From a bacterium (GTDB lineage: Bacteria; Bacillota_I; Bacilli_A; RF39; UBA660), in assembly GCA_014845975.1 (NCBI GenBank), contig RKAN01000070.1, forward strand, positions 1 to 5,811: a stretch of DNA of 5,811 nt, in the 5' to 3' direction. The position numbers and the translations under genes were made by a program. The first letter of the stretch is position 1, and the number at the start of each line of letters is the position of its first letter. Shown piece by piece: positions 5,149 to 5,811 of the stretch. The notes beneath the pieces are model-generated. The model saw nothing but the letters and a program-made list of their open reading frames with translations, had not been told where the DNA came from and did not search any database.

Positions 5149-5811
5149 TTATGTTAATTTAATACCATATATTTTTAAAGGAATATTGTTATTGTTATTT
5201 ACCCCGTCAAAAAGAACATTTCCAGAATTTACAATTATTCTACTATAATTATCGAAAATGGTTAATTTATTTCCTTCTGCTAGGATACCTCTATTTTGAT
5301 CGTGAAAACCGAAGCCTTGTCCACTAGCATAAGATGCTGTATAAATTAATCTAGCCGACACATTTTGAATAACTATTGTGCTGATTAAATCGGATATGCA
5401 TATTATAATATCATATTCTTTGTTCATAATAATTGTTTGTTTTCCAAAAGAACTTTTTGGATTAGCATTTTCCCAGATTAATTCAATATTCAATACATTC
5501 TGATTTAAATTACTTATAACCCTCGTTATAGAAGCTATATCACTATTATGCTTACTTTCTAAGTTATTAATTTTTTGATTAATTTCTGTATGATCTGTGT
5601 CAATACTACTTATATTAGTTGCCATTGTTTCATAAGTGTCCGTTGACGTTGTAGATACTCCTTTATTCGTAATTGCGGCTGCTACTAATTCTTTTCCTGT
5701 TATGGCTTCATTATATAGTTCATCTAAGGCATTATTTACTGTTTTATCTTGGTATATTACATTTTTGGATGATATTGTAGTTGCTGCAATGACCCCTATT
5801 GCTCCAAATAT
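5149..5811 (-). CDS. Exported protein with phage-tail-like modules (paralogue C), start beyond the right edge
   Basis: The frame is open from base 5811 and reads IFGAIGVIAATTISSKNVIY at once, aligning to residues 14 onward of paralogue B, so about 13 N-terminal codons are missing. The internal Met at 5625 is not the start. Of the 220 visible residues, 1-67 repeat the family module (YQDKTVNNALDELY, GKELVAAAITNKG, DTYETMATNI). Residues about 70-108 (HTEINQKINNLESKHNS..., ISNLNQNVLN) look like a short coiled coil, as in fibre stalks. The rest starts LIWENANPKSSFGKQTI and ends with IPLKIYGIK, both resembling phage tail proteins I know (L.W.N.N....F..QTI near the start, IYGIK at the end). Function is unknown; a trimeric stalk-and-head surface protein is inferred. 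Its promoter and leader, if present, lie outside the window. Confidence 0.82.
   Translation of the reverse strand: MFGAIGVIAATTISSKNVIYQDKTVNNALDELYNEAITGKELVAAAITNKGVSTTSTDTYETMATNISSIDTDHTEINQKINNLESKHNSDIASITRVISNLNQNVLNIELIWENANPKSSFGKQTIIMNKEYDIIICISDLISTIVIQNVSARLIYTASYASGQGFGFHDQNRGILAEGNKLTIFDNYSRIIVNSGNVLFDGVNNNNNIPLKIYGIKLT
5611..5811 (-). repeat. Conserved 5' coding module, copy in paralogue C
   Basis: Partner of 4499-4699. The repeat continues beyond the right edge. Long stretches of near-identical DNA followed by unrelated 3' sequence offer a substrate for recombination between paralogues. Confidence 0.8.

Noticed and set aside
5058..5162. 34-codon plus-strand ORF overlapping the end of paralogue C
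   Set aside because: No convincing ribosome-binding site, composition typical of random AT-rich DNA, and it spans the candidate terminator arms.
3248..5811. Prophage remnant
   Set aside because: Tail-like motifs occur only behind bacterial export segments, each gene has its own promoter, and no phage structural, packaging, lysis or integrase gene is visible; a larger window could change this.

Overview
The window is very AT-rich, with short intergenic gaps and Bacilli-type housekeeping genes: ezrA (septation-ring regulator, spectrin-like) and rpsD (30S protein S4, with its own structured leader). The two lie head to head. In Bacillus subtilis they are also close neighbours (from memory). I infer a low-GC Bacillota of the Bacilli, possibly one of the uncultured gut lineages. 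Trp is encoded by TGG and nothing suggests a non-standard code. Species cannot be named from the sequence alone.

Layout, left to right. (1) The 5' part of a type IV prepilin gene on the minus strand, running off the left edge, with its own promoter and structured leader. (2) ezrA, minus strand. (3) A divergent promoter region, then the rpsD autoregulatory leader and rpsD on the plus strand, closed by a clear terminator. (4) Three minus-strand paralogues (3248-3964, 4172-4738 and 5149 to the right edge). Each has a short N-terminal membrane or signal segment, a conserved YQDKTVN..L.ELY motif, and C-terminal modules that look like bacteriophage tail-fibre parts. The last one loses only about 13 N-terminal codons off the right edge.

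The most interesting signal is regulatory. The prepilin and the two complete paralogues are each preceded by the same unit on the minus strand: a promoter (TTGnnT, 17 nt, TAAGAT with an extended TG), a transcript start expected about 110 nt before the start codon, a GUUUG...CAAAC hairpin, and directly after it a run of G (10, 9 and 7 long) that pairs with a CU-rich arm followed by U residues. That last element is an intrinsic terminator lying between promoter and start codon. An upstream GUUUG(UA) can instead pair with (UA)CAAAC inside the terminator, giving a plausible terminator/antiterminator switch. The variable G-runs suggest slippage-driven variation. I do not recognise this leader as a known riboswitch class.

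Taken together, one pilin and a tandem family of exported, phage-tail-like proteins appear to share one attenuation-type control element, while each paralogue swaps its C-terminal domain. This looks like a surface-display system with modular diversification. Ligand, target and function remain unknown.
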